NCBI GenBank assembly: GCA_021014945.1
Contig: MU266525.1
Span: forward strand, 3,078 to 53,286
Direction of reading: 5' to 3'
Source of the DNA: Leucogyrophana mollusca
Taxonomy: Eukaryota; Basidiomycota; Agaricomycetes; Boletales
Length of the DNA stretch: 50,209 nucleotides
Of this stretch, positions 21,232 through 33,064 are shown piece after piece. The first letter of the stretch is position 1, and every line of letters begins with the position of its first letter. Below the pieces are notes generated by a model. It did no database searches and was not told the DNA's origin. It saw only the letters and a list, made by a program, of their open reading frames with translations. The position numbers and the translations under genes are program-made.

Positions 21232-24200
21232 ATGCAGGCGCAAGACGAGGTTGATGAACAGAACAGATGGCAAAAGCTGGGTGACATGTAAGTGAGCTCC
21301 AGTTTACGAGGCCCTACTGACCTGTAGTTTCAGGCCGCCAGAAGCGCAGTGCCCCATCTGCCACAAAGACTTTGCGTCTCCTGAGGATGTCGTAGAGCAT
21401 CTTGATGGGGAACAAAGTCCCTGTGCGAATTCGTTTATCGCAAGCCCGCTTCCTATCCCTCCTGGGCTTCGCCGTCCACAGATCGGACGAGGAGGGCTAC
21501 CTACAAGAGGTCAGTACCACCCGACATCGGGATATACGTTTGGAAAGGCGAAGAACGTACTGCAACAACTAGAGGACGATAAGTACAACGAGTATCGCAA
21601 GGAGAACACTTACTGGCCATTCAAGGATGAAGCGGAGTGGGGGCTAGCAAAGTTTCTTGCCCGGGCGTTGAACGACACAGAAATCGATCAGTTCCTCAAG
21701 CTGGATTGGGTAAAGTAATCTCTAACGTTCATAATGTACAGATGTTAAGTATTATTTAGTTCAAGACGCGGGAGAGGCCAACCTTCAAATCAAAGGACCA
21801 ACTACTCACCTGGTTGGATATACTACCGAAAGGCCCTCAATGGCGAAGTACGACGTTCCAGATCGACGGCTATCCAACTAAGCATCCAATCACCCTCATA
21901 TGGCGAGACGCACTCGAGGTCGTGCGGGACCTCTTCGGCAATCCAGTCTTTGCACAGGGTATGTCATATGACCCGCACATCGTCTTTGATGGCTTAGAAC
22001 GGGAATTTGGCGAGTGGATGACAGGAGATCGAGCATGGGCTATACAGGTGCGTGGTGTGTGCTCGTTTACTCAGTTTTCTAGCTCATTTTTCTTACAGAA
22101 CTTACTCCCTGAAGGCGCCACTATAGTGCCTATTATCGCAGCTTCTGACAAAACGCCAGTCACGAGACACACTGGCGACCTCGAAATGCATCCCCTCTTC
22201 ATCACTATCGGCAATATTCAATCCGACGCTCGAATGAGAGCCACGTCACACGCGTGGCGCTGCGTCGCCTACCTACCTGTCCCCGAGTTCGACGTTCACC
22301 CCGACTACGCAACCGTCCTCGGAGCGCGCCTTATCCACAAGTGCCTCGACATGATATTCGCCAATTGCAAGATCGCGACACGAGTTGGGCAGTTCATGCC
22401 CGACCCATGCGGCGATCTTCGCTACTCGTTCCCCCCGCTCGTATCGTACGTCTCTGATCTCCCTGAGCAACAAATGCTCTCGAACGTCGCCAAGAATGCA
22501 TCCCCCGTTTCCACCGCAGTCCAACAGCAGTTCGGTGACCCCTTTCCTCACCCACCACGGACCGGCCGGAGCACCCTGAAGCTCATCCATGAACTGGTTC
22601 ATACGAAGAAAATAGATCCATGGGACCTCGACAAGTTCCAGAAGGAGTCAAAGAAAGTGAATCTCCTAGGCGTCCATCAGCCATTCTGGCGAAACTGGCG
22701 ATTTGCGTGCCCTTCTGTGTTTCTCACCCCCGAAATCCTTCACACCTGCCTCAAGTTCTTTTTTGACCACATGCTTATATGGTGTAAGGAACTCCTCGGC
22801 CATGACGAACTCAACTTACGCTATCAAAGCCAGCACAAACGTGTCGGTACGCGTCACTTCTCCAAAGGCGTGTCCCACGTAAAGCAGATGACCGGACGTG
22901 AGCACCGCGATATTCAGCGGACAATTGTTGCGACTATAGCCGGCCCTGCCCCCCCTCAATTTGTGCGCGTGATCCGTGCCCTCGTCGATTTCATTTACCT
23001 CGCACAAAATCATGTTCACACGCCATCGACGATCCAAAAAATGGTTGACGCGCTCGCCGAATTTCACGAACACAAGGATATCATCCTGGAAACCGAGGCT
23101 CGGAGGGGAAAGAAGGGCGCAAAGGTCGATTTTTTCATACCAAAGCTTGAACTCTTACAAAACTTTGCTCGCGCCATCCAACAATCCGGGAGCCTGATGT
23201 CTTACTCCGCCGACGTCTCCGAGCGCCTTCTCATCACGCACTGCAAGGACCCATTCGAGAGGACAAATCGTCAGCGCCAGAACTTTACTGATCAGATCGT
23301 TCGCCGCCTTGATCGGGAGGAAGCGGCACGCCTTTTCGATCTTTTCGCCCTCCTGCAATCTCGTGGTATCTCCCTAGTCAACGCAGTCACTCGCGAAGAT
23401 GATTACCTGGTTGAGATAGCCCCAGCCCTCGCATGGATTGCTCGTGTCCTTCCTGAAGCAACACGCCGCATCGATTCACCACGCCCCGTGACCAACCACT
23501 TCCTCAAAGGGATTCTCTCAGACGATGCGAGGACAGCATTTCACCTCACTGTGGCTGCTGACCGTAAGAAAATGACGGTCAGTGAGATAGAGGAGAAATA
23601 TCAGATCGAGGATTTCAGAACGGCGCTCGGCGACTACATTGACGATCACGCGAATGCCAACCCCCGCGAGTTCAATCATTGGAATCCTAATCACGGGTAT
23701 TTGCGTGTATGGTACAAGTTTCGAATTCAACTACGCTCAGTCCTCAAACCACGATCAATCATGCCTAGCCAGCTCGTGCAGGCCTACCCTCCCTCAGGCG
23801 CATTTCCGCGTGGGAACTGTGACGCGGTTCTCGTGCAGGGGCTGCAAAGCAACGGCCAACACGGTGAGTAGCGTGATTCTTCCCTGGTCCTCTCCACACT
23901 TACAGCTGACATCAGGTTGCTATGTTGCCCAAGTCCGTGCAGTCTTCCAACCAAACGTTCACGCAAAGAACCCCGCGCTCCCCTCGTACCTCGCAATACC
24001 CCTCGTCTATGTGCAATTCTTCGAATTCGCGACTTCGCCGCAGGAACAACCACATATCGGCATGTGGACACTTCGACGGATGTATCGCGAAAGGCCTGGG
24101 CGGGCCCCTCTCCGGTTTGGTGAGGTCCTTCCATTGACTGATATAACTCACGCTGTGGAAATAGTGCCCGTATATGGGCTTCAGGCCCCTCGAGATGCAA

Positions 24201-24295
24201 GCGCCGTTTTGTCTCAGGAGGCATATGAGTACTACTACTTAAACAACTATTCCGACAAAGAAATATATCATGCTATGCACGTAGATATTATGTAG
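21232..24295 (+). mobile_element. Plavaka-family DNA transposon, transposase region (ends not found)
   Basis: The transposase gene is intact. The whole element would include terminal inverted repeats and perhaps the divergent gene at 20292-21118. I looked on both sides for a matching pair of ends, including CACTA-like words, and found none that I could defend. Confidence 0.7.
21232..24295 (+). CDS. Plavaka transposase
   Basis: Five exons (21232-21287, 21334-21709, 21760-22047, 22099-23863, 23916-24295) give 954 residues in frame. A C2H2-like finger near the start (CPICHKDFASPEDVVEHLD) is typical of Plavaka proteins. Then come WPFKDEAEWGLAKFLARAL, KGPQWRSTTF, PVFAQGMSYDPH and NLLPEGATIVPIIAASDKTPVT, where the Asp of ASDKT is a candidate DDE residue. 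FITIGNI, YVSDLPEQ, LTPEILHTCLKFFFDHM, FIPKLELL and a C-terminal NNYSDKEIYHAM follow. Plavaka belongs to the CMC (CACTA/Mirage/Chapaev-related) transposons of Agaricomycetes. The intron at 22048-22098 is 51 nt and stop-free, so retention would keep the frame. The Cys-rich ENRCPKC-like segment that usually follows the PEQ motif reads NVAKNASPVST here, a possible functional change. The frame shows no other damage. Confidence 0.88.
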
Positions 24296-26374
24296 ACGCT
24301 TTCTCTTCCCCACCCATCTGTAAACAACCTCGCATCCATCGAAAATGCTTATGTTGGAGGCAATCCTTGAATTCCACGTCTCGATTACGGCGCGTCGGAC
24401 GTTTCAACGTGATTAGATTCAGTGAGATTTTGCGATAAGATGGACAATGCCCAGATACTAACTACAGCCTCCGTCCATCCGTTCGGCTACTCTCTCAAGC
24501 ATCTCCACCAATCGGAGCACTCCATCACACTTACAGCAGACTTCGCAAACCTTCGTTGCTTCTTTGATGTTAAGCGAAAACTTGGGCATTTTGCAGATGT
24601 AGCAAGGCCTCAGAAGTTGAGCACTCATCCTACACACAGCGCCAGAATCTCAGGCCCAGGACCTGAGATCTTGAGATCTGAGACCAGGACATTTTCAGAC
24701 AAAATCTTAAAGGTACCAAACCATTAGGTTCGCAATTGGGAATGCCTGGTGCGTTGATCTAAGACCAGCTAGACCTAGCCCAACTCCGGAGCGCTCAGCG
24801 CTGGAGGCCAATTCGGGGCCCACTCGCTACAGGAAAAGTAGTGTTGCCGCGAGGTGAAACGAAGCAAATCGAAGGGGGCTGAAGTGCATTCGATGCACAG
24901 CGTCTTGACTCCCACAGGCCCGGCTGACAAGCACTCATTGAGCACTCAGAGGCCTTCCTACTAGCACCCGTCGTGTCGTGCTGCGCTTGGGTGTTGGCAA
25001 ACACATCTTGCCCAAACATCACAACGTCGGGTTTGCGCTGTTCTCGAGAACACTGGTAAGTCTGCCTCCCTCGACTCAGCCGTGTAAATTGCTTGTCGTG
25101 CACACCTAAGCGATCACGCCCAGTCGAGTAGCTTTAACGTACAAAACCTTTTCGATGACAGAGATTCCGGAGATACTATGTGAATGTGCCCTCGGCGGTT
25201 ACTTTCCGTCGTCAAGCACCCCGCACCAATCGTCGGGGCCACCAAACGCCCGCCGACGGAAAATGGCGTCCCCAGTTAATATGCACCTGCTACCGTGCAC
25301 AACTCACCTGATTCAGCAGATCACTAGTATTTTTCAAGCTCTCGCGCGTGGTGCACTGGCTTTTGAATACTATGATCTTGTCTCGATTTGTTGTCTACAA
25401 GTGACAAGCGTGTGGCGTCCGAGTCATGGCATGGGGACGGAGACCATGTCTATGGTAACTTACTGTTCTTCTGCGTGCAGTCGGTAGGTACGTTGTACCC
25501 CTGCTATGAGGTCCTTCTCGCTGATTAGCTACCATGGCCGGTCCGCTATGCTCCGGCTTCGTGTACACTTCAAGAGGCCAACGTAGCACAATTCGATCCG
25601 CTTCGGGCTTATGAAGTGACGCGAGTGGCATGTTTCAAACCGAACTGGGTTTTGCCTCAACTTCATTTCGACAGCAACACCAGTGAACAGGGAGACGGGA
25701 CGGTAGACTCCACCGTCGGCTCGAGGTCCAAATCAATCTTGGCGTGAGCCGTGGGCGGATCCAACTGACCTGGTGAATCTAACGAAGCACGTTTAATGGG
25801 GCCAGCAACCGTTGAGAGATGATGTTGGGAAAATAATCGCGTGTAGGTACAGGAAGAGCGCTGGGTAGTGCTGCATTAACCAGTACTTTGGGTCGCTGAA
25901 AGTAGCAATGATAGTCAACGTGCGACAAGTCGTGAGCAGTGCAGATGAAACATGAGAAACATTTTCCACCTGCTTAGTGATTACAAGGGCGCTGCAAGCT
26001 TGTTAGTAAGTTGGAGCGTGTAAAGAAGACAAAAAATTTACTGATTTGGTGAGTTCTGTGGTCAAAACCCTGCGAACTTGGCGAGCCAATGGTTGTGCTC
26101 AAATTAGCACACCAGGATATGTCTGGACGCTCCACGAATACACGAGAATAGCCAAGACGCAGTTTAGACGCTTGAGTGCATACCAATCGACATGCAAGGT
26201 TACCGGTCGGGGCAGCCACGCGTCTTCAATCAACAAAAACGACAAACACCCCGTCGTCCATTGGCTGGCTGAACCGTCGGCACCTCCGTGAATTTGATAT
26301 ACGACAAGTAATTGTTGTCCTCGCCGAGGCCATTTGGTTATGTTACACGTACATCAGGATTCGAGAGGCAAGTA
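24296..26374. other. Gene-poor AT-moderate region
   Basis: No gene could be supported. There is an 8-bp stem (ATCTCAGG / CCTGAGAT, 24647-24669) followed by overlapping GAGATCT/TCTGAGA words, and many short unrelated frames. The stretch may contain decayed transposon sequence. Confidence 0.35.
24647..24669. repeat. Short inverted repeat
   Basis: ATCTCAGG, a 7-nt centre, then CCTGAGAT. The words GATCTTGAGATC and CTGAGACC follow directly. It lies about 350 bp after the transposase stop. Its significance is unknown. Confidence 0.4.
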
Positions 26375-26400
26375 CTATCATTGAACCATAAGTGCAAAAC
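26375..26400. repeat. Left terminal inverted repeat of the MITE-like element
   Basis: 26 bp, starting CTATCATTGAACC. It matches 27010-27035 in reverse complement without mismatch and is preceded by TA. Confidence 0.88.
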
Positions 26401-27009
26401 CGACACAAAGTGCAAAATGGCTTTCCTCACTTCATTTTCAACAAAATCTTGTCTACAAAAATTGTATCTTATGAGGGGAGTATCATTCAACGATGCTGCA
26501 AGCTTGGATCAGCGAAAATGGTGCAGTAGAAGATTTGCGAGGTCGAAATGTGTTTGAACAGGTCCGAAAAAGGCAATTCTGAGACCATGATTCACAGATC
26601 CAGCCAGATCCTCAAGCTCTTTTCTCGCAGTAAACTCAGGCCACAAAGGTGACACACTCATCTGTCAGATCCGCAAATTTCCAAGGTGAAGAAGGGAACG
26701 GTTGAAGTGCTATTCATGAATTCTTGTACAGGAGTGACAGATTGGCCGAAAGAGGAAGTCACGCTCCTGCCAAATCTTTGACGGAAACTCCCGGTCCCCA
26801 CTGTACCAGGCGTGACATCGCGTGACAAAAGTTTTGCATTGCATGTCGTTTTGCACTTCTCGCGTTGCAACTCTGCCGCAGAGCTCAATTCTCAACAGAA
26901 TTTTATGGTTTCTGTACGGATCGTGTAGCTAAGACTTTGGAGCATCGTGGGGTTAAATGCCGAATTGAAAATTGTTTGTGGTTGTTGAGTTATTCACGAT
27001 TTTGCGAAA

Positions 27010-27035
27010 GTTTTGCACTTATGGTTCAATGATAG
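27010..27035. repeat. Right terminal inverted repeat of the MITE-like element
   Basis: 26 bp, ending GGTTCAATGATAG. It is the exact reverse complement of 26375-26400 and is followed by TA. Confidence 0.88.
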
Positions 27036-27037
27036 TA

Positions 27038-27786
27038 TGGACAATACTGAAACCATTTGGAAACGATACATATTTTCTTCAAAAATTCATTCTCAATTAC
27101 CTGTAATAATGGGGGTGAAAAGTGGCCAGAGATTGCATGCTTTGTCCTTGAGATCAGAGATCCTACCTGACGCCGCAGCCCGGCAGACCTTCACTATTAC
27201 TACCTGACATTATGGTCGAACATCAACGTATCAGAGTTGGTTTCAGATGGCAGGTCCTGCCAATCATATCTCCGTCACCCGCAAGGGGCTTGACCGACCG
27301 TGTGGTGCTGTTCTTAATCACCAAGAATCCAACCGATTTCTGTTATGTAATCGAGGTTAGCCACGAGAAAGTTGTTTGAGGTCGTGAACGTCGCCAACAC
27401 CTGAGACCGAAGAAGCAGACCCAGTCTCCGAGTCGTGTGCTTCGGGCCACAAATATAGCTTACCACAACTCGAGAACCGTTCGCGGACCATGGCAACCCT
27501 AAAGTGTACGGGCGGCAAGAACGAATGTGCTTTCTATCAAGGATGAGGATAAGTGCTCACTCACTCACCACCAGTCCCTTGCGATGACGTTCGCTTTCAC
27601 TTGAAGCATCCAAATCACCAAAGCAGGGACGATGTTAACTCCAAAGGCGTCAATTGATGTAAGGTTAGGGTTTTGCTTAACCTCCATTTTACTATTTAGC
27701 AAGTGTCAACCTATTTATACCCAAAATGTTCCGGTATAAAGCCCTACGCACCTGGATTTCATCGCCTCCACTTCCACCTCGTCCCA
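27038..27786. other. Intergenic region upstream of the CCC1-type gene
   Basis: No gene is seen. TATTTATA at 27712-27719, about 70 bp before the ATG of the transporter gene, is a plausible core promoter element. Confidence 0.35.
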
Positions 27787-28874
27787 ATGTCCACCGAACA
27801 AGGATCTAATGGTGCCCCCGCTGTCCCCCTCCCCGGCCGGGACTCTAATGGCATAAAATCAAAGCCACCAGTGTGGCCCCTCGCCGCCACGGACGGTGCC
27901 CTCCCTCCCCCCCTACCAGCAAAATGTGACAAGCACGGTCGCCAAGATGGGAGATGCTGTAAAGAGCTGAAAGACGACGATGACAGGACTCTTATCGACC
28001 CAGACATTGTGCGGGATGTGTAAGTTCGCCTTATGTTTGATTGGTGGACATACTCATACCTTTCCAGCGTAATCGGCCTTTCAGACGGCCTCACGGTCCC
28101 CTTCGCGTTGACAGCTGGGCTGTCGTCGCTAGGAGAGTCAAAGCTGGTCGTATTGGGTGGCGTTGCTGAACTGATCGCCGGTGCCATATCTATGGGAATC
28201 GGTGGTTTCCTCGCATCGCAAGCAGAGCGGGATCACTACCGTTTCCTGCGACGTCATACTGCTTCGCGTGTATCGAGAAGCTGTGTCGGCGAGATGGAGA
28301 GAGAAGTTCATGCCGTCCTGGGGCCTGTTGGTGTGGACGAACAGACTTCGCAGGCAGTGACGAAATGCCTGAGGGACGTCGAGGTTAGCTCTGGTATTGA
28401 TTCGGGTAGCTCAAGTGCCTCCGACGAAGAAAGCGTCTCCTTGCGATGGAAAGAAGAAGTTGGCTTGACGCCATTTTTGCTGAAATTCGGCGAAGGAATG
28501 GGTAGGTCCCGCTGTCAGCAACGTCCCAGGAGTGTTAGCTGATCACCAAATGTCTCTCTAACGTGTCCCCTTGAACAGAGGAGGTACCAACCCGCCGATT
28601 ATACATCTCCGCGTTCACAATCGGCATGGGATATCTCATCGGCGGCATTATTCCCCTCATCCCCTACTTCTTCATCCCACGGGCTCATGTAGCCCTCCTC
28701 TACTCTTGCCTTCTCACTGGTCTGGTTCTACTCGTATTCGGTGCCGTGAAGGCCCGCGTCACTGGTGCCGGTCAAGGTGCTGCCGGATATATATGGGGTG
28801 CGATTAGTACACTCCTTGTTGGTGGAGCGGCAGCCGCTGCAGCCTACGGCATCGTTGCGGCTCTGGAAACGTAG
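27787..28874 (+). CDS. CCC1: CCC1/VIT1-family vacuolar iron (or manganese) transporter
   Basis: Three exons (27787-28019, 28068-28501, 28579-28874) give 320 residues. After a Pro-rich tail of about 65 residues with a KHGRQDGRCC patch comes the family signature DPDIVRDVVIGLSDGLTVPFALTAGLSSLG, which forms the first membrane helix and its metal-site residues. A second helix (VLGGVAELIAGAISMGIGGFLASQAERDHY) follows. Then come a soluble Glu-containing metal-binding linker (REVHAVLGPVG...DEESVSLRWKEEVGLTPFLLKFGEGM) and three C-terminal helices (FTIGMGYLIGGIIPLIPYFF, ALLYSCLLTGLVLLVFG, AISTLLVGGAAAAAAYGIV). The family moves Fe2+/Mn2+ into the vacuole. An in-frame upstream ATG at 27703 would add 28 residues without family support. 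Confidence 0.9.
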
Positions 28875-30213
28875 CCCCCAGTGCCGTTTTCCATTGGAGA
28901 GTTCGAGCTACTGGTTTAGTTTGGTTAGATTGGATGCTATAGCCATCCACCTGGTACACTTATTTTGATCCAGCGTCCCTCAGGCCCCTGATATCCCTGA
29001 CATCGGTCATCCTTCCTCTCGGCAATACCTAGTAGTGCGTACGATACATGATAATTGTAGCATTGCATTCACAACTCTTGCCTACCTCCAATTACTTCAG
29101 CTGTCAGCGGCGTGAATGTGCGTATCGGTAGGTATCGGGTCATTCAGTAATATCTTACATCCGGGCCATCCAATGGGCGTCAGGCTGAATAGAAGCCCCA
29201 AAACTTGAGGCGGCCTGCCCAATGAATGCTTCCGGATTTGCCTAAGCATGCAGTACTAATCGCCAGCAAAACAGCCACAGGTGACGGTGATTGACAGTCA
29301 CCGCTCTCCGATAATGAGGAGAGTTCTGTCATAAAATTTCGATGTTCCCGTCGATGGTCGATGGTCGGATTCTCACCCCTACGATTTGATCAGATGCTTG
29401 CTGCCACAATATTTTGTGTGAGATTCCTTGTCAGCACTTAGTTTGAACAGGCGGTACACCAGTCAGGGAAAGGCTCTATCCACTGTCCTGGAAGAGGTGG
29501 GTCTGGGACACCTGCGTCCAGAAGACCTATATGAGTGGGAGATACAAAATGAGCACACACCATATCAACGGGTACCAGGGCCGTCGCTGGTGTTGTATCT
29601 CATGTACGGTTACAACCGGCGGGCACGAATTGCGGTCTGAAAGAGCGCTCGGGTCGTCCGGGTGAATTGGATGGTGGTGTTGATGGTCGCAACCTCGGCC
29701 CAGCGACCGAATGCGTTAGCGGAAATAAGTGGACACCGAGCTGATAAAGAAAACTCTGGGAATTGAACATATGCCTCACAGAAACTGGGCACTCAGAATT
29801 GATCTGTGCGGCAGGAAGGGAGTGAAATCTGATCGACACGACTGGTTCTCATGTTGAGGACTTGAGTCCACGAAGGACATGGACCCATGGACCGGTGGTC
29901 CATGTGACGTGAGACTGCAGCCATCGCTTACAGTTGCTACTTTGCCTTGGTCGCATCGAAAGCCGCGGTGGCTCCTCTGGACAATTTCTGCATTGTTTTC
30001 TTTCACAGCGTTCTTGAGCGTTCTTGCTGCGCTCCCCACAAAGTCTAATTTTCGAAAAGAGACTGCGTATGTGGAGTATTTCCGCGACCTGCCACAAATT
30101 GCAACCAGGCATCAGGCACTGCTGTCCGCCGATCCGAGCCGAGAACACGACAACGACCATCACTGAAGGGTACATTACATTTTCCAAACGCCCAACGCTG
30201 AGGTCGTAGCGCC
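28875..30213. other. Intergenic region, no gene seen
   Basis: A 70-codon frame at 29428-29640 has no recognisable relatives. A 9-bp inverted repeat lies at 29877-29905. The 5' leader of the Ldb17 gene probably lies at the right end. Confidence 0.35.
29877..29905. repeat. Inverted repeat with 9-bp arms
   Basis: ACATGGACC, 11-nt centre, GGTCCATGT. The centre itself holds CATGGACCGG, so more than one pairing register is possible. Function unknown. Confidence 0.45.
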
Positions 30214-32534
30214 ATGTTGGTACAGACTTTGGACTCGAAATTGAACCTACTAGCGGAAGACGACTTCGGGATCGTATACCTCATACAGAACGCCCAACAG
30301 TTTTGGTCAGGTACGCATCACATGTCTTTAATACTTCAGTGTATCTTTGGGATCTCAAGAAGGTCTCATTTGGCGATAACATCCGCGAACACACAGAGCT
30401 TGACGATGTTCTCCGGGTTCCGAGTGATGGCTCTGCTACCTTGTCAATGCTTGATGCTGCCTTAAGGAGGTTTGTCTCACTGTGCGCTTCTTACCACGGT
30501 AAGCGATTAAGACTTTGCCTGGCTCCACTCTGATTGTTACTCATACGATCGACCTGTACAGAACAATTTTTGCAAAGCCCTCTGCAACTAGAGCATGCAT
30601 GCGAACTCTTACTCGATTCCGAACTTTTTGCCTTCCACTCGGAGCGGATGTGTGAGCTGATCGTCGATGATGTCCAATCGGTGTGTAATTGCCCGATTCC
30701 TGTGCTGCCCCGCTTCTGACTGGCGGTGGGCAGAGGACAGACCCGCATTCCCAGCTCATTCTTTACAGCATTCTTCTTTTCTACGGCCGTCGGCAGTCCA
30801 GTTTCCTTCGTTCACATAAGCGTTGGCAGCCACTCATCCCACTTCTAATGGATCATGTACTGGTGGAGATAAACCCTGACACCGAAGATGTGTATCTCGG
30901 ATCAGGCTCCATGTCAAATGGCGGTGGGTCTCGCTCGAGCGTCTTAGCAGGGCCAATAGCAATCGAGGCCAAATTAAGAAATCTCGGTGTGAAGTTGCTC
31001 TATGAAGTATGTCGAGTGCAGAAACTGTCCATACAAGATTTACGTATGTTTTTTTTCTTGAATCTTTACTGAGCTGCAGTCTCACTGATCGGACATATAG
31101 GTGTATTCAGCGATTCGTTCATAGACAGCCTTTTCGAGCTGGTTGAGCAGACACGTTTCATGCCGGACGAAACCTTCAACTACTCGGTCATCAAGCTCAT
31201 TGTGAGTCCGGCTGTCCCTTCTCAACCCAATCTTCAATGACATCGTCAGGTTGCACTTAACGAACAATTCATGGTTGCTTGCTTGAGCACTAGTCCTCCG
31301 ACGACCCCTGCTACCGCTGCGACTAAAGAAGCCGAGGCTCAAAACCGTGTGCTCAACATCTTGATTGCCCGCCTGGGATCCAGCAAGACGTTTGGCGAAA
31401 ACATGATATTTATGCTAAATCGTGCCTGTGCGTTATTGTGTGTTGGTTACTACTCGACCCCTGTTTACTGAACCCTTCTCAGCCCGCTCTGCTGAAGATC
31501 TTTGCATGCAACTGCTGGTGCTTAAGCTACTCTACATACTCTTTACCACCAAAGGCACTTCGGAATACTTTTACACTAATGACCTATGCGTCCTCGTGGA
31601 CGTTTTTCTCCGCGAGCTCGTCGATCTGGATGAAGAAAGCGACTCTGTATGTCCCCCCTTCACAGTTTTCTCGTCTTGTGCGCTTATGTTTTCACTGCAG
31701 CTGCGACATACGTACCTTCGCGTCCTCCATCCTCTTCTCACGAAAACGCAGCTTCGGACGATCCCATATAAACGACCGCAGATCGTGCTAGCCCTTGAAT
31801 CCCTGATTCAGAACGCTAACATCCGCGATATCAACCCAACTACCAAGCGCCTTGTCGAAAGGTGCCTCAGTGGCGAGTGGTGTGTGCAATTGAGAAAGAC
31901 TGCTCATGACAAAGAGCTACTGAAAGCGCAAGGCGATTTCCGGAATGCGAGTCCAAGTCATGACATAGTCGCCGCCACCACCCAAGATGTGATATCTCCA
32001 AAACCACCGCCACCACGTGTAGATCCCGGTACTGCCACAACTACCGCACCTCGACCGAGACCATTGAAACCTAGCCGGAGCTTCGAGAATATTCAAGCTC
32101 CCATTTCTCCTCGGTCCCCCCTTCGATCTGCCAACGAGAACGCAAGAAGGCCGAGCACTGATAGCTCGACCAGTCTCGGTGGTGTTGCGTCCGCCACGAC
32201 CAGTAAGACGAAGCGACGAGATAAGCCTGGTTCTATGGACGATGGCACTACTACTACTCCACCCGGCATGTCTACCGCACATTATCCGCGCCCGCCGCCT
32301 TCTCCAGGAGCATTCAGTCTCCCCCCAAACTCATCGACAATGGCCCAGAAGTCGCAGCGAAGGCCTGCGCCCGCTCCTCCAAAGAGGCGCCAGCCCCCCG
32401 CAGTCCCTGTTGGGAAGACTAATAGTGGAGCGACTATCACTGCAATTGCCAGTTCGGCCTCAACACCGGCACTCAGCCAGTTGGGGAAGGCTAGCAAGGC
32501 TCCCCCGTCTGGGTTACAAGCAGCTGTGGGTTGA
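30214..32534 (+). CDS. LDB17: SPIN90/Ldb17-family actin and endocytosis regulator
   Basis: Eight exons (30214-30310, 30397-30498, 30562-30680, 30734-31043, 31101-31201, 31250-31427, 31483-31646, 31701-32534) give 634 residues. The helical, leucine-rich core (about residues 40-390) matches the SPIN90/Ldb17 domain: HSQLILYSILLFYGRR, LRNLGVKLLYEVCRVQKLS, ETFNYSVIKLIVALNEQFM, LCMQLLVLKLLYILFTT, FFYTNDLCVLVDVFLREL-like and LRHTYLRVLHPLL. The last 250 residues are Pro/Ser-rich with SH3-ligand motifs such as APAPPKRRQPP and PKPPPPR. Ldb17 and Dip1 activate the Arp2/3 complex to seed linear actin filaments at endocytic patches. The first intron is the weak spot: a 29-nt GT-AG segment inside it would also restore the frame, but it is too short for a normal intron, so I chose 86 nt (30311-30396). 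Confidence 0.88.
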
Positions 32535-33064
32535 CGGCCGTGAGCCTCGGCCCACGACGACTCATTGCACATTGAAATCCCCGCTCATATAATGGGGTTT
32601 CCGCGGCTATGCTCTCTTCATCCATAAGCATTCATGTTCACAGACATTCTTACATCGCATACTCAAGACACATCATCAATGTATTGGCACATACTCGTTA
32701 TTCGTTCGCAGCATAGCTAAGTAGTCATGAATCAGCCTAGGTGTCATGTCAATACTTAGTCAAGGTACACAAATTCGGATTCGCGCTTTTTTTTGAGGAC
32801 TATCGATTCCACTGGCGAATTGATGCTCTGATAGTAGAGTCCAGTGTCAGCACAGAGGTATGGGTCCACTCAGCATAAGAGACACATACGTGTTAGCAGT
32901 GCTTCCAATTCTCAGACAGCTTGGGGGTAGAGCGTCCTTGGAATGTGTAGCTCCGGGCAATGCTTTCGAGCGACAGGTGCTTACTTGTGAACGAGCGGTC
33001 AAGAAGTACCTCGGCTCCAGGATGTACAAGTCGTAAATTGCCCTTGTTCACCTTTGAGACGTTC
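32535..33064. other. Convergent 3' intergenic region
   Basis: This lies between the 3' ends of the Ldb17 and MYND genes. A T8 run occurs near 32787. No exon or repeat is supported. Confidence 0.35.

Larger units (their letters stand above)
26375..27035. mobile_element. Non-autonomous (MITE-like) transposon with TA duplication, 661 bp
   Basis: The left end (26375-26400) begins CTATCATTGAACCATAAG and continues TGCAAAAC. The right end (27010-27035) is its exact reverse complement over all 26 bp. Both ends are flanked by TA (26373-26374 and 27036-27037), the target-site duplication of Tc1/mariner-type elements. The word AAGTGCAAAA recurs next to the left end (26408-26417) and inverted near 26852, as expected for subterminal transposase-binding sites. 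No transposase frame exists inside, only a broken minus-strand frame of 76 codons. It must be mobilised in trans, if at all. The perfect ends suggest recent insertion. Confidence 0.85.

Noticed and set aside
18018..24843. CACTA and TAGTG words as possible Plavaka ends (18018 and 24839)
   Set aside because: The bases next to the two words do not form an inverted repeat, so they are chance matches.
29428..29640. 70-codon frame with a protein-like look
   Set aside because: No relatives known to me and no transcript signals, so there is too little to call it a gene.
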